A stretch of DNA of 64,000 nucleotides from Photorhabdus bodei (GTDB lineage Bacteria > Pseudomonadota > Gammaproteobacteria > Enterobacterales > Enterobacteriaceae): positions 1 to 64,000 of the forward strand of contig NZ_NSCM01000003.1 of the NCBI RefSeq assembly GCF_003287735.1, in the 5' to 3' direction. Below the pieces are notes generated by a model. The model was not told where the DNA came from. It searched no databases and worked only from the letters and a program-made list of their open reading frames with translations. Both the position numbers and the translations under genes were made by a program. This document shows, in pieces, positions 17,629-25,654 of this stretch (position 1 is the first letter of the stretch; every line of letters begins with the position of its first letter).

Positions 17629-20439
17629 ATGAGTCGTTACAATTCTGCAATTAACCAAAATACTCCATCTGTCAGCGTACGAGATAATCGAGGATTGAAT
17701 ATACGTACGCTGGAATATCTGCGTACTCAAATTGATGAAACCAATAGCAACGAATTGATCACGCGTTATCAATTTAATACTCAAGGATTTCAAGTAAAAA
17801 GCACGGATCCACGCAGGTATAAGAACCAGAGTGGTTCGAACTTTACTCGTATCTTTAATCTTGCTGGTAATACGTTGCGTGAAGAAAATATCGATGCTGG
17901 CCGAACGATTACCTTGAACGATATCGAAGGTCGCCCAGTACTGACTATCAATGCAATCGGCGCTCGCCAGACCCATCATTATGAAGATAATACCTTGCCG
18001 GGCCGCTTGCTGGCTGTCACCGAGTTAATACAAAAGAACGAGAAAACCACGGAGCGCCTTATTTGGGCAAACAATACAGATACAGAGAAAAACCAGAATC
18101 TCGCCGGGCAATGTATACGCCATTATGACACGGCGGGGCTGGTACAATTGGAAAGTTTGTCCTTAACCGGCGCGGTCTTATCACAATCCCGTCAATTAAT
18201 AGCCGACGATCAGGAAGCTGATTGGCGCGGTGATGACGAAAATAGTTGGCGTACAAAGCTGAATGACAACATATTCACGACTCAAAATAAAACCGATGCC
18301 ATTGGTACTCTGCTAACCCAAATCGATGCCAAGGGAAATATACAGCGGCTGGCCTATGATGTAGCAGGTCAATTGAAAGGTAGCTGGTTAACATTAAAAG
18401 GCCAATCCGAAAAAGTTATTGTGCAGTCTATTACCTGGTCAGCAGCCGGACAAAAATTACGAGAAGAACACGCTAATGGCGTTATTACGGAATATACCTA
18501 TGAACCAGGGACCCAACGATTAATTAACATTACAACCCGCCGGATTAAAGATGGTACAAAACCACTACAGGATTTACGTTATGAATATGATCCCGTTGGC
18601 AATGTGATCAATATTCGTAATGATGCAGAAGCAACCCGATTCTGGCGTAATCAGAAAATAGTACCGGAAAATGCATATTCCTATGATTCTCTGTACCAAC
18701 TCACCAAAGCAACCGGCCGCGAAATGGCTAACATTGGTCAGCAAGGAAGCCAGCTTCCTCCTTTAATTACCCCTCTTCCTACCGATGACAACATCTATAC
18801 TAACTATACTCGCACTTATACTTACGACGATAGCGGCAACCTGACACAAATCCGGCATAGTGCTCCAGCAAGTAACAATAACTACACCACAAATATCACT
18901 ATCTCAAACCGTAATAACCGTGGTGTCCTCAGCACGCTCACCAACGATCCCAATCTCGTTGATACATTCTTTGATGCTGGTGGTCATCAAACCAGTCTGT
19001 TATCAGGGCAATCCTTAGACTGGACTCCACGAGGAGAGCTACAACAAGTGAACCAAAGTGGTAACACCGCACACGAGTGGTACCGCTATGACAGTGACGG
19101 AATGCGGCTACTGAAAATAAATGCACAACAAACATCCAATACCACGCAACAACAACAAGTGACTTACCTGCCAGGATTGGAATTACACACCACACAAAGC
19201 GATGCCAATATCACCGAAGACTTGCACGTTATTACTGTCGGGCAAGCAGGAAGAGCACAAGTACGCGTACTACACTGGGAAAAAGGCCAACCTACCGGTA
19301 TAAATAACGATCAAATCAGATATAACTACGATAATCTTACGCACAGCAGCGAATTAGAACTGGATATGCATGGAGAAATTATCAGTTGGGAAGAGTATTA
19401 CCCCTATGGCGGCACCGCAGTATGGGCGGCGAGAAACCAGGTTGAAGCCGGTTACAAAACCATTCGTTATTCAGGCAAAGAGCGTGATGCAACGGGACTG
19501 TACTATTACGGCTACCGTTATTATCAACCGTGGGCCGGTAGATGGTTAAACACTGACCCGGCTGGAACAGTAGATGGCCTGAATTTGTACCGTATGGTAA
19601 GAAATAATCCAATGACTGGCATAGATGAAGATGGACGTATATTTAAAACCGTAGCAACAGGTGCATTAGGCGTTGGCGGTATAGCATACGAACTTTATAA
19701 ACATAAAAATCAACAAGCTGAAAGACCTCAGATGCCATCTCCTGCTTCTGAATCCTATGGTGATCAACAAGTCAGCAAAATCACCCAAAAAGCGAGTGCT
19801 TTAAAAGCAAACTATGACCCGATTAAGCAGATGGCCCATAACATAACGGGACGCAAAGAAGCCGCGGAACATCTCGCACAGGGACAAGTCCCTGGCGCTC
19901 AAGCAATAAAAGAAGGGGCAAGTTTAGTCGCCGCTGCCGGAGAATTTGCCGCGACTGGCAATGTAGGTGAACTAAATAAAACTGAGCTAACAAAAGCCGC
20001 CGGCACCGACGCAATTAATAATTTTAGCCTCACCTTGGACGGTATAAAAAAGGTATTTAAGGCAGGCGCTGCTACCGCTACCGTCACCCCAGAAAAATTG
20101 GAAGAGCTGCAAAAAGCAACTGATGATTTAAAAGAGGTCGCAACAGATACGCTAATTACCGGGGCATCGCTAGGTGCAACGGTCGGTGCCACACTGGATA
20201 CCGCCGCCGCAGTTGTGCCACATCCGGTAGCAAAAGTGGCATTAAAAGGCCTGTCTCTGGCATGGAAAGTTACCGGAATTGTTCACACCGCAGAAGAATT
20301 AAGCGAACTTGCAGAAAAACATAAAGATCTGGTTTCTAATGAGCTAGGACAAGAATTAAAAAGGGAAGTCACCGAGGCAAACCAAATTAGGAGAGGAACT
20401 ATTCTTTCAAAAGTCAGGGAACATGGTTTGATAAGATAG
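17629..20439 (+). CDS. Orphan TccC-type toxin complex C subunit (RHS-repeat protein) with unknown C-terminal effector
   Basis: The 936-residue protein is a TcC component of ABC toxin complexes. Residues 1 to about 670 hold many YD/RHS repeats (YEYDPVGNV, YTYDDSGNLTQI, YRYDSDGMRLLK) and end in the conserved core YSGKERDATGLYYYGYRYY...GRWLNTDPAGTVDGLNLYRMVRNNP. In known TcC proteins this forms a hollow shell with the TcB subunit and self-cleaves to release the C-terminus. From about residue 671 the sequence is variable: some 266 residues, Ala/Gly-rich and helical, with hydrophobic stretches near its start and near 840-880. I recognise no ADP-ribosyltransferase, deamidase or other effector motif. 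No TcA or TcB gene is adjacent. AT-rich flanks and a terminator isolate it as a single cassette. Confidence 0.88.
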   Translation: MSRYNSAINQNTPSVSVRDNRGLNIRTLEYLRTQIDETNSNELITRYQFNTQGFQVKSTDPRRYKNQSGSNFTRIFNLAGNTLREENIDAGRTITLNDIEGRPVLTINAIGARQTHHYEDNTLPGRLLAVTELIQKNEKTTERLIWANNTDTEKNQNLAGQCIRHYDTAGLVQLESLSLTGAVLSQSRQLIADDQEADWRGDDENSWRTKLNDNIFTTQNKTDAIGTLLTQIDAKGNIQRLAYDVAGQLKGSWLTLKGQSEKVIVQSITWSAAGQKLREEHANGVITEYTYEPGTQRLINITTRRIKDGTKPLQDLRYEYDPVGNVINIRNDAEATRFWRNQKIVPENAYSYDSLYQLTKATGREMANIGQQGSQLPPLITPLPTDDNIYTNYTRTYTYDDSGNLTQIRHSAPASNNNYTTNITISNRNNRGVLSTLTNDPNLVDTFFDAGGHQTSLLSGQSLDWTPRGELQQVNQSGNTAHEWYRYDSDGMRLLKINAQQTSNTTQQQQVTYLPGLELHTTQSDANITEDLHVITVGQAGRAQVRVLHWEKGQPTGINNDQIRYNYDNLTHSSELELDMHGEIISWEEYYPYGGTAVWAARNQVEAGYKTIRYSGKERDATGLYYYGYRYYQPWAGRWLNTDPAGTVDGLNLYRMVRNNPMTGIDEDGRIFKTVATGALGVGGIAYELYKHKNQQAERPQMPSPASESYGDQQVSKITQKASALKANYDPIKQMAHNITGRKEAAEHLAQGQVPGAQAIKEGASLVAAAGEFAATGNVGELNKTELTKAAGTDAINNFSLTLDGIKKVFKAGAATATVTPEKLEELQKATDDLKEVATDTLITGASLGATVGATLDTAAAVVPHPVAKVALKGLSLAWKVTGIVHTAEELSELAEKHKDLVSNELGQELKREVTEANQIRRGTILSKVREHGLIR

Positions 20440-20453
20440 TCTATTTTAAATGC

Positions 20454-20494
20454 AATAGTCCTTATCTGCTTTGGCGAATAAGGACTATTTTATT
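20454..20494 (+). terminator. Terminator of the tccC-like gene
   Basis: Perfect 12-bp arms AATAGTCCTTAT and ATAAGGACTATT with a 12-base loop, followed by TTATTTT, 15 bases after the stop. Confidence 0.85.
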
Positions 20495-20555
20495 TTGAAT
20501 CACATGTATCAATCACGACCAGAACTAACACAGGATTCTTAATATACTGATTATA

Positions 20556-20963
20556 CTAATGAAGTCTACTGTCACCCTGCTCCGGCAAATCATCTTCATC
20601 TTGCTCATCAGGATCTTCGAAGTAAGTGCCCCAACCGTCATAATTAATGCCAATTTTTTCAGCCAGATTCACTAACTGTTCAACCTGGGCATCAATCAGT
20701 TCTGCATTCAATCCACACTCACTGATAACATCACAACACATCAGAATAGTACCATCTTCGACTTCCAATTCTTCCGCATCAGTCACTTCATAACCCAGTT
20801 TAAAGGCTTCAACCGCAGCCTTTTCCAACAGACTAAAATCCTCAGCAGAAAAGTGATGCTCAATGGCATAAAGTGCATCTGGATCACTACCATCTTCCAG
20901 TAATTCTTCAATAATAAGCCGCGTTTCTTCGCGTTGTTCTTCTAAGTCTCTTTGATTTGCCAT
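20556..20963 (-). CDS. rraB: Regulator of RNase E activity B
   Basis: The 135-residue acidic protein matches Rra[21 protein letters not shown] at the start, [29 protein letters not shown] and [11 protein letters not shown]. RraB binds RNase E and changes degradosome composition, inhibiting cleavage of some transcripts. The start at 20963 agrees with the conserved MAN start; the frame extends upstream to 21002 without support. It is divergent from argI, as in E. coli. Confidence 0.95.
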   Translation of the reverse strand: MANQRDLEEQREETRLIIEELLEDGSDPDALYAIEHHFSAEDFSLLEKAAVEAFKLGYEVTDAEELEVEDGTILMCCDVISECGLNAELIDAQVEQLVNLAEKIGINYDGWGTYFEDPDEQDEDDLPEQGDSRLH

Positions 20964-21064
20964 ACCTAATATCCTCAAGCAGTTGGCCGTCCCAATACTC
21001 ATTCTCCCACACCGCAGGCGGGCTAACCACTGTTTACATCAAAGAAATCTAATACGGAGTTGAA

Positions 21065-21103
21065 ATTGCATTTTTATAGATATAGATTGAATTTAAATGC
21101 AAA
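21065..21103 (+). promoter_or_regulatory. Tandem ARG boxes (ArgR operator) of argI
   Basis: Two half-palindromes near the consensus TGAAT-N4-ATTCA lie 21 bases apart: TGCAT-TTTT-ATAGA at 21067-21080 and TGAAT-TTAA-ATGCA at 21088-21101. Two 18-bp boxes with a 3-bp gap are the classical ArgR hexamer operator. Arginine-bound ArgR should repress argI here. Confidence 0.75.
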
Positions 21104-21127
21104 CAATAAATACGGAGACACCAAACA

Positions 21128-22144
21128 ATGAATCCGTTCCATCAGCGTCATTTTCTAAGGCTACTTGATTTTTCCTCAGCAGAAATTCATGCCTTGCTAA
21201 AGCTAGCTGCTGAATTAAAATCGACTAAAAAATCTGGTACAGAAAAAGCCCTGTTAACAGGCAAAAATATTGTGCTGATTTTTGAAAAAGATTCCACCCG
21301 TACCCGCTGTTCATTTGAAGTGGCAGCTTACGATCAAGGAGCAAATATCACCTACCTCGGTTCCAGTGGCAACCAGATTGGCCATAAAGAATCGATCAAA
21401 GATACCGCCCGTATACTTGGCCGTATGTATGATGGTATTCAATATCGCGGCTATGCCCAGACAATCGTTGAATCACTGGCAAAATATGCAGGTGTTCCGG
21501 TATGGAATGGGCTAACAGATGAATTTCACCCTACTCAACTACTAGCAGATCTGCTAACTATTCAGGAACATCAACCAGAAAAACCGTTGTCAGAAATCAA
21601 ATTCGCCTACTTAGGGGATGCTCGTAACAATATGGGTAACACCATGCTAGAAGCCGCGGCACTAATGGGCATGGATGTTCGGTTGATTGCCCCTGAAAAG
21701 TACTGGCCCAATGCCGCACTGGTGACTGAATGTCAGAAACTGGCTGAAAAAACAGGAGGTAAAATTACTCTGACGGAAAATATCGCCGAGGGGGTTAAAA
21801 ATGCCGATTTTCTTTATACCGATGTCTGGGTTTCTATGGGCGAACCAAAAGAAGTTTGGCAACAACGCATTAACCTACTGAAACCTTATCAAGTGAATAT
21901 GGATATGGTGAACATGACAGGCAATCCACAGGTAAAATTCCTGCACTGTCTGCCAGCATTTCATAATGAAGAAACGACATTAGGCAAACAACTCGCTGCT
22001 GAGTTTAATATGTATGGAGGGCTGGAAGTGACTAATGAAGTTTTTGAATCAGAGCACAGCATTGTGTTTGATCAAGCAGAAAATCGCCTACATACCATTA
22101 AAGCGGTAATGGTAGCAACTCTAGCAAATGATCTTAAAATCTAA
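21128..22144 (+). CDS. argI: Ornithine carbamoyltransferase
   Basis: The 338-residue enzyme converts ornithine and carbamoyl phosphate to citrulline in arginine synthesis. Family motifs are all present: STRTRCSFE (carbamoyl-phosphate binding), HPTQLLADL, and HCLPAFHN with the catalytic Cys. Position next to rraB favours argI over its E. coli paralogue argF. Two ARG boxes precede it and a near-palindromic terminator follows. Confidence 0.95.
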   Translation: MNPFHQRHFLRLLDFSSAEIHALLKLAAELKSTKKSGTEKALLTGKNIVLIFEKDSTRTRCSFEVAAYDQGANITYLGSSGNQIGHKESIKDTARILGRMYDGIQYRGYAQTIVESLAKYAGVPVWNGLTDEFHPTQLLADLLTIQEHQPEKPLSEIKFAYLGDARNNMGNTMLEAAALMGMDVRLIAPEKYWPNAALVTECQKLAEKTGGKITLTENIAEGVKNADFLYTDVWVSMGEPKEVWQQRINLLKPYQVNMDMVNMTGNPQVKFLHCLPAFHNEETTLGKQLAAEFNMYGGLEVTNEVFESEHSIVFDQAENRLHTIKAVMVATLANDLKI

Positions 22145-22159
22145 TTAGTTGGGATATCC

Positions 22160-22191
22160 GCAGGATTATGTCTTTAAAGATATGATCCTGC
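22160..22191 (+). terminator. Terminator of argI
   Basis: A 32-base near-palindrome running from GCAGGATTATG to the inverse ATGATCCTGC is followed by a T-rich tail, 15 bases after the argI stop. Confidence 0.65.
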
Positions 22192-22271
22192 CAATATTAT
22201 TTTTCTTTGGTCAAATGCTTGCTGTAATATTTTTCACGAGTATAATGCGCCCCAATTTGCCGGGAGAAATC

Positions 22272-22448
22272 ATGAAAGACAGCGCTGATTTTTGTCATAA
22301 AGCACAACTGCCTGAAAAAAGGCAACTAGCCGTCATTGTTTTCCCGTTGCTAAACCAATCATTTAACCGCCCCTCATTGAGGGGCTTTTTTTTGCCCGGT
22401 AATCAATTCATGATCACCACCCCGGATGTCAGCATTAGAGGAGAGTGA
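22272..22448 (+). CDS. pyrL: pyrBI-type leader peptide
   Basis: The 58-codon ORF has a GGGAG ribosome site and ends four bases before the pyrB start. Its middle resembles the E. coli PyrL segment containing FPL, NR and RGFF, and it overlaps a strong intrinsic terminator. In E. coli, pyrL translation is coupled to UTP-dependent RNA polymerase pausing: when UTP is low, the ribosome catches up and disrupts the terminator. The same layout here implies the same control. It is longer than the 44-residue E. coli leader. Confidence 0.75.
   Translation: MKDSADFCHKAQLPEKRQLAVIVFPLLNQSFNRPSLRGFFLPGNQFMITTPDVSIRGE
22369..22393 (+). terminator. pyrB attenuator (intrinsic terminator inside pyrL)
   Basis: GCCCCTC pairs with GAGGGGC around an ATT loop and is followed by eight Ts. 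It lies within the leader ORF, 58 bases before the pyrB start, as required for UTP-sensitive attenuation. Confidence 0.9.
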
Positions 22449-22451
22449 AAA

Positions 22452-23375
22452 ATGGCTAATCCGTTATATCGCAAACATATCATCTCAATAAATGATCTGA
22501 GCCGCGAAGATCTGGAATTGGTGTTGCAGACTGCTGCTGCACTGAAAGCCAGACCACAACCTAAATTGCTGAAACCCAAGGTTATCGCCAGTTGTTTCTT
22601 CGAAGCCTCCACCCGTACTCGCCTCTCTTTTGAAACAGCAATCCACCGCCTTGGCGCTTCAGTTGTCGGTTTCTCAGATAGCAGTAACACCTCTCTGGGT
22701 AAGAAAGGTGAAACGCTAGCCGATACTATTTCCGTTATCAGCCAATATGTTGACGCTATCGTGATACGCCATCCACAGGAAGGTGCCCCACGTCTGGCTT
22801 CTGAATTTTCCGGTGACACTCCGATTATCAATGCCGGTGACGGTGCCAACCAACATCCGACTCAAACCTTGCTGGATCTATTCACTATTCAGGAAACTCA
22901 GCAACGGCTGGATAGTCTGAATATCGCTATGGTTGGTGATCTGAAATATGGCCGCACGGTCCATTCGCTATCACAAGCGCTGGCGAAATTTAATGGCAAT
23001 CACTTTTATTTTATCGCCCCGGAAGCGTTGGCAATGCCAAACCATATTCTTCATATGCTGAATGAAAGAGGTGCGACCTACAGCCAACACGCTAATATTG
23101 AAGAAGTATTACCGGAGCTAGATATTCTTTATATGACTCGTGTACAGAAAGAGCGTCTTGATCCATCCGAATATGCCAACGTAAAAGCACAATTTGTTCT
23201 ACGCGCTTCCGATCTGATCGGAGCGAAAGATAACCTTAAAGTTCTGCATCCATTGCCACGTATTGATGAAATTACTGTCGATGTAGATAAAACGCCCTAT
23301 GCTTATTATTTCCAACAGGCAGAGAATGGTATTTATGCTCGTCAGGCTCTATTATCTTTAGTTTTAAATGAATGA
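22452..23375 (+). CDS. pyrB: Aspartate carbamoyltransferase, catalytic subunit
   Basis: The 307-residue subunit catalyses the first committed step of pyrimidine synthesis. Seen motifs: [13 protein letters not shown] (carbamoyl phosphate), [12 protein letters not shown] (the 80s loop), HPTQTLLDL and HPLPRIDEI. It should form trimers that associate with PyrI dimers into the allosteric dodecamer. The gene is preceded by pyrL and its attenuator. Unusually, pyrI does not follow directly but about 1.08 kb later. Confidence 0.95.
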   Translation: MANPLYRKHIISINDLSREDLELVLQTAAALKARPQPKLLKPKVIASCFFEASTRTRLSFETAIHRLGASVVGFSDSSNTSLGKKGETLADTISVISQYVDAIVIRHPQEGAPRLASEFSGDTPIINAGDGANQHPTQTLLDLFTIQETQQRLDSLNIAMVGDLKYGRTVHSLSQALAKFNGNHFYFIAPEALAMPNHILHMLNERGATYSQHANIEEVLPELDILYMTRVQKERLDPSEYANVKAQFVLRASDLIGAKDNLKVLHPLPRIDEITVDVDKTPYAYYFQQAENGIYARQALLSLVLNE

Positions 23376-23588
23376 TTAAAGCAGAGAAAGTACTTCTTTA
23401 TCCATGAATATAATGGGTTATTATTTTCTTCTGGAATAGCGATTAATCAGTCTGTTTACCACCTTCGATATCGAAGACAAATTCGATGTGGTGCCAAAAT
23501 ACGTCTTGCCCATCCAGTGAGCAAGACAGTATCTCCGGGCAGTAAAGTGCACACAAAAACCGTCACTTTTGTCTACACGCTGCCCGGC

Positions 23589-23614
23589 TCCCTCCTTTGA
23601 CAACAAAGGAGGGA
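23589..23614. repeat. Perfect 11-bp hairpin in the pyrB-pyrI gap
   Basis: Arms TCCCTCCTTTG and CAAAGGAGGGA enclose an ACAA tetraloop. No T-run follows on the plus strand; an A-run follows at once, so on the minus strand a T-run precedes it. It may be a repeat-element tip or a barrier for the gene fragment that follows. Confidence 0.6.
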
Positions 23615-23664
23615 AAACAAAATTATAATTTTTTAATATTAACCTAAGAATATTATGATTAATT

Positions 23665-23880
23665 TCACAAAATCTCTGTAACAACAAAATAAACAATCGT
23701 CCCAATATAGTTGCCAATCACATATCCTACCGTTCCAATAACCATAATAGGCCCAACTAATCCTATCCAACCTCTACTAATCGCTAACGCTGCGGCAGTT
23801 GTTGGGCCACCAATATTTGCATTACATGCAAGTATAATTTCCTCAAGGTTAAATTTAAATAACTTACCAAAACCAAATGT
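23665..23880 (-). pseudogene. C-terminal fragment of a DUF819-like membrane protein
   Basis: The minus strand encodes about 70 residues that resemble the C-terminus of DUF819 (YjcL-like) membrane proteins: LACNANIGGPTTAAALAISR, then a Gly-rich GPIMVIGTVGYVIGNYIGT helix and a stop at 23665. Upstream the frame meets a TAG and then AT-rich DNA, so the N-terminal 80 percent is missing. It is a remnant of a gene foreign to the pyrBI operon. Confidence 0.55.
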
Positions 23881-24459
23881 CTAAAGGTTCATCGAAATTA
23901 TTTATTAAAGTTCTATTAATAATTCTCCAACCAAGATATTTTTCAATAGAAATTGTAAAAAATATATTTACTCTCTCACTATTTAAATAAATACTTTAAA
24001 GTTTTATTCTTCATTTTATCTAATCGAACAAATCACATTATTAATAGTAATTTAATGGAAAAAATATTAATTTAAAACTAAATTTCTGACATAAATAATC
24101 TGTTAACCTTTATATTATCAAAAAAACATTAATTAAATTAAACTTTTTAAAATCAATCTATTGTTAACCATTAACTTTAAGATATTAAATTACCTGTTAA
24201 TTTAAAAATAATAGTTTTTAATAAGAAAATAATTCAAACAAAACAGCCAAAATAAATAAACTCAATATAGTATTATTATAACAATGACGGCTAAAGCTAA
24301 GTATATGGAATAACAACAGTAAGATAATATTGATTTGCCTACGTCTCATCTGGATAAACAGGATGACACCGCCTAGAATGGAAGAGGTGTCGATTCTTAA
24401 CAATATTCTGGAGGATGAATACAGAAAGTTGTCACTAAAATGTATTCATACAAAACACT

Positions 24460-24924
24460 ATGACCCACGATCATAAACTACAAGTCGAAGCTATTAGATG
24501 CGGTACGGTGATTGACCATATCCCGGCTCAGGTCGGCTTCAAACTACTCTCTCTGTTTAAGCTAACTGAAACCGATCAACGCATTACCATCGGCCTGAAT
24601 TTACCTTCCAATCGACTAGGTAAAAAAGATCTCATCAAAATCGAAAATACATTCCTGACAGAACAGCAAGCTAACCAACTTGCTATGTATGCGCCGAATG
24701 CCACAGTGAACTGTATTGAAGACTATGAAGTTGTGAAGAAACTCCCCATTAACTTGCCTGAGCGTATCGATAGCGTATTAGTCTGCCCTAACAGCAACTG
24801 CATCAGCCACAATGAACCCGTAGAAAGCAGTTTTCGAGTCAAAGTGACAACGGAAGATGTGGTGCTAACCTGCAAATACTGCGAGAAAGAATTTGACCGC
24901 AACGTGGTGATACTCAACGAGTAA
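24460..24924 (+). CDS. pyrI: Aspartate carbamoyltransferase, regulatory subunit
   Basis: The 154-residue subunit has the N-terminal allosteric domain ([26 protein letters not shown] site) and the C-terminal zinc domain with four Cys in CPNSNC and CKYC. It binds PyrB trimers and imposes CTP inhibition. Sequence looks fully functional. The distance from pyrB and the lack of a good ribosome site next to the ATG raise the question of how it is expressed; a 7-codon ORF starting at 24440 overlaps the start as ATGA and could couple translation. Confidence 0.93.
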   Translation: MTHDHKLQVEAIRCGTVIDHIPAQVGFKLLSLFKLTETDQRITIGLNLPSNRLGKKDLIKIENTFLTEQQANQLAMYAPNATVNCIEDYEVVKKLPINLPERIDSVLVCPNSNCISHNEPVESSFRVKVTTEDVVLTCKYCEKEFDRNVVILNE

Positions 24925-25017
24925 ATGATCTAATGTCAGTTGCTGAGGCAGAAGCGAACACTATAATAGTACCCTTGATGAAATATTCATTCAGTTATCA
25001 CATTAATAGGAGAACCT

Positions 25018-25404
25018 ATGTCATACGAGATTAATACCAATAAAGCCCCTGCTGCAATTGGTCCATATGTTCAGGGTGTTGATCTAGGCAATATGATCAT
25101 CACTTCCGGCCAGATCCCAATCAACCCAGAAACAGGTGATGTCGCAGAAGATATCGCCGCTCAAGCGCGTCAATCACTGGAAAATGTTAAAGCTATCGTT
25201 GAGAAAGCCGGTCTCACTGTAGGTGACATTGTTAAAACAACTGTCTTCGTTAAAGACCTGAATGACTTCGGTACCGTTAACGCAACTTATGAAGCATTCT
25301 TCAAAGAACACAATGCATCTTTTCCGGCGCGTTCTTGTGTTGAAGTAGCCCGTCTGCCAAAAGACGTTAAAATCGAAATCGAAGCTATCGCGATTCGTAA
25401 ATAA
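25018..25404 (+). CDS. ridA: Reactive enamine/imine deaminase
   Basis: The 128-residue protein is a RidA/YjgF family member. Its start (about NKAPAAIGPYVQG), the TSGQIPINPETG segment, the catalytic Arg in FPARSCVEVARLPK and the Glu in KIEIEAIA are all present. It hydrolyses 2-aminoacrylate and related enamines released by PLP enzymes, protecting other enzymes. A GGAGAA ribosome site precedes the ATG. Its place after pyrI matches E. coli. Confidence 0.95.
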   Translation: MSYEINTNKAPAAIGPYVQGVDLGNMIITSGQIPINPETGDVAEDIAAQARQSLENVKAIVEKAGLTVGDIVKTTVFVKDLNDFGTVNATYEAFFKEHNASFPARSCVEVARLPKDVKIEIEAIAIRK

Positions 25405-25420
25405 TCCCTGCCCTGTTTTC

Positions 25421-25457
25421 TACAACCCCTTGGTTAGTTACTGACCAAGGGGTTGTA
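25421..25457 (+). terminator. Terminator of ridA
   Basis: Perfect 14-bp arms TACAACCCCTTGGT and ACCAAGGGGTTGTA with a 9-base loop, 17 bases after the stop. Confidence 0.85.
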
Positions 25458-25534
25458 CTTCTCACTGGACCTTAAATATTAAGTCTCCATTCTTTGTTTT
25501 AGATCAAATGAGATCGTGATTATCCCACCCAAAA

Positions 25535-25581
25535 TTACTATATATTGTGTTTAAATATAAAAATAAAACTATATATAGCAA
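25535..25581 (+). promoter_or_regulatory. Tandem NrdR boxes upstream of nrdDG
   Basis: Two 16-bp sites near the consensus ACACTATATATAGTGT lie 31 bases apart: TTACTATATATTGTGT at 25535-25550 and AAACTATATATAGCAA at 25566-25581. Paired boxes about three helical turns apart are the usual arrangement for NrdR, the ATP/dATP-dependent repressor of ribonucleotide reductase genes. Confidence 0.75.
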
Positions 25582-25654
25582 CATCTATCTTTAAGCTAGA
25601 TATCAAAACGAGAATAGTTTGCCCTTTTGGATAACATTCTCAAGGAGTCATATT

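Larger units (their letters stand above)
23376..24459. other. Insertion of about 1.08 kb splitting pyrB from pyrI
   Basis: In E. coli pyrB and pyrI are almost adjacent. Here the gap holds several inverted repeats (GTCTTGC with GCAAGAC near 23500; CCGGGCAG with CTGCCCGG enclosing about 23540-23585), a perfect 11-bp hairpin, a membrane-protein gene fragment and about 550 bases of very AT-rich DNA with no gene. I found no transposase or clear terminal repeats, so the origin is uncertain. Shortly before pyrI, ATGAATACA and TGTATTCAT (about 24415-24447) form a possible hairpin. Confidence 0.6.

Noticed and set aside
22403..22849. 148-codon minus-strand ORF across the pyrL/pyrB boundary
   Set aside because: Antisense to the well-supported pyrB start and attenuator.
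23421..23717. 98-codon minus-strand ORF near the pyrB end
   Set aside because: It runs through several inverted repeats in a different frame from the DUF819-like fragment and has no recognised domain.
24218..24403. 61-codon minus-strand hydrophobic ORF in the pyrB-pyrI gap
   Set aside because: AT-rich DNA yields such hydrophobic frames by chance; no ribosome site or family match.
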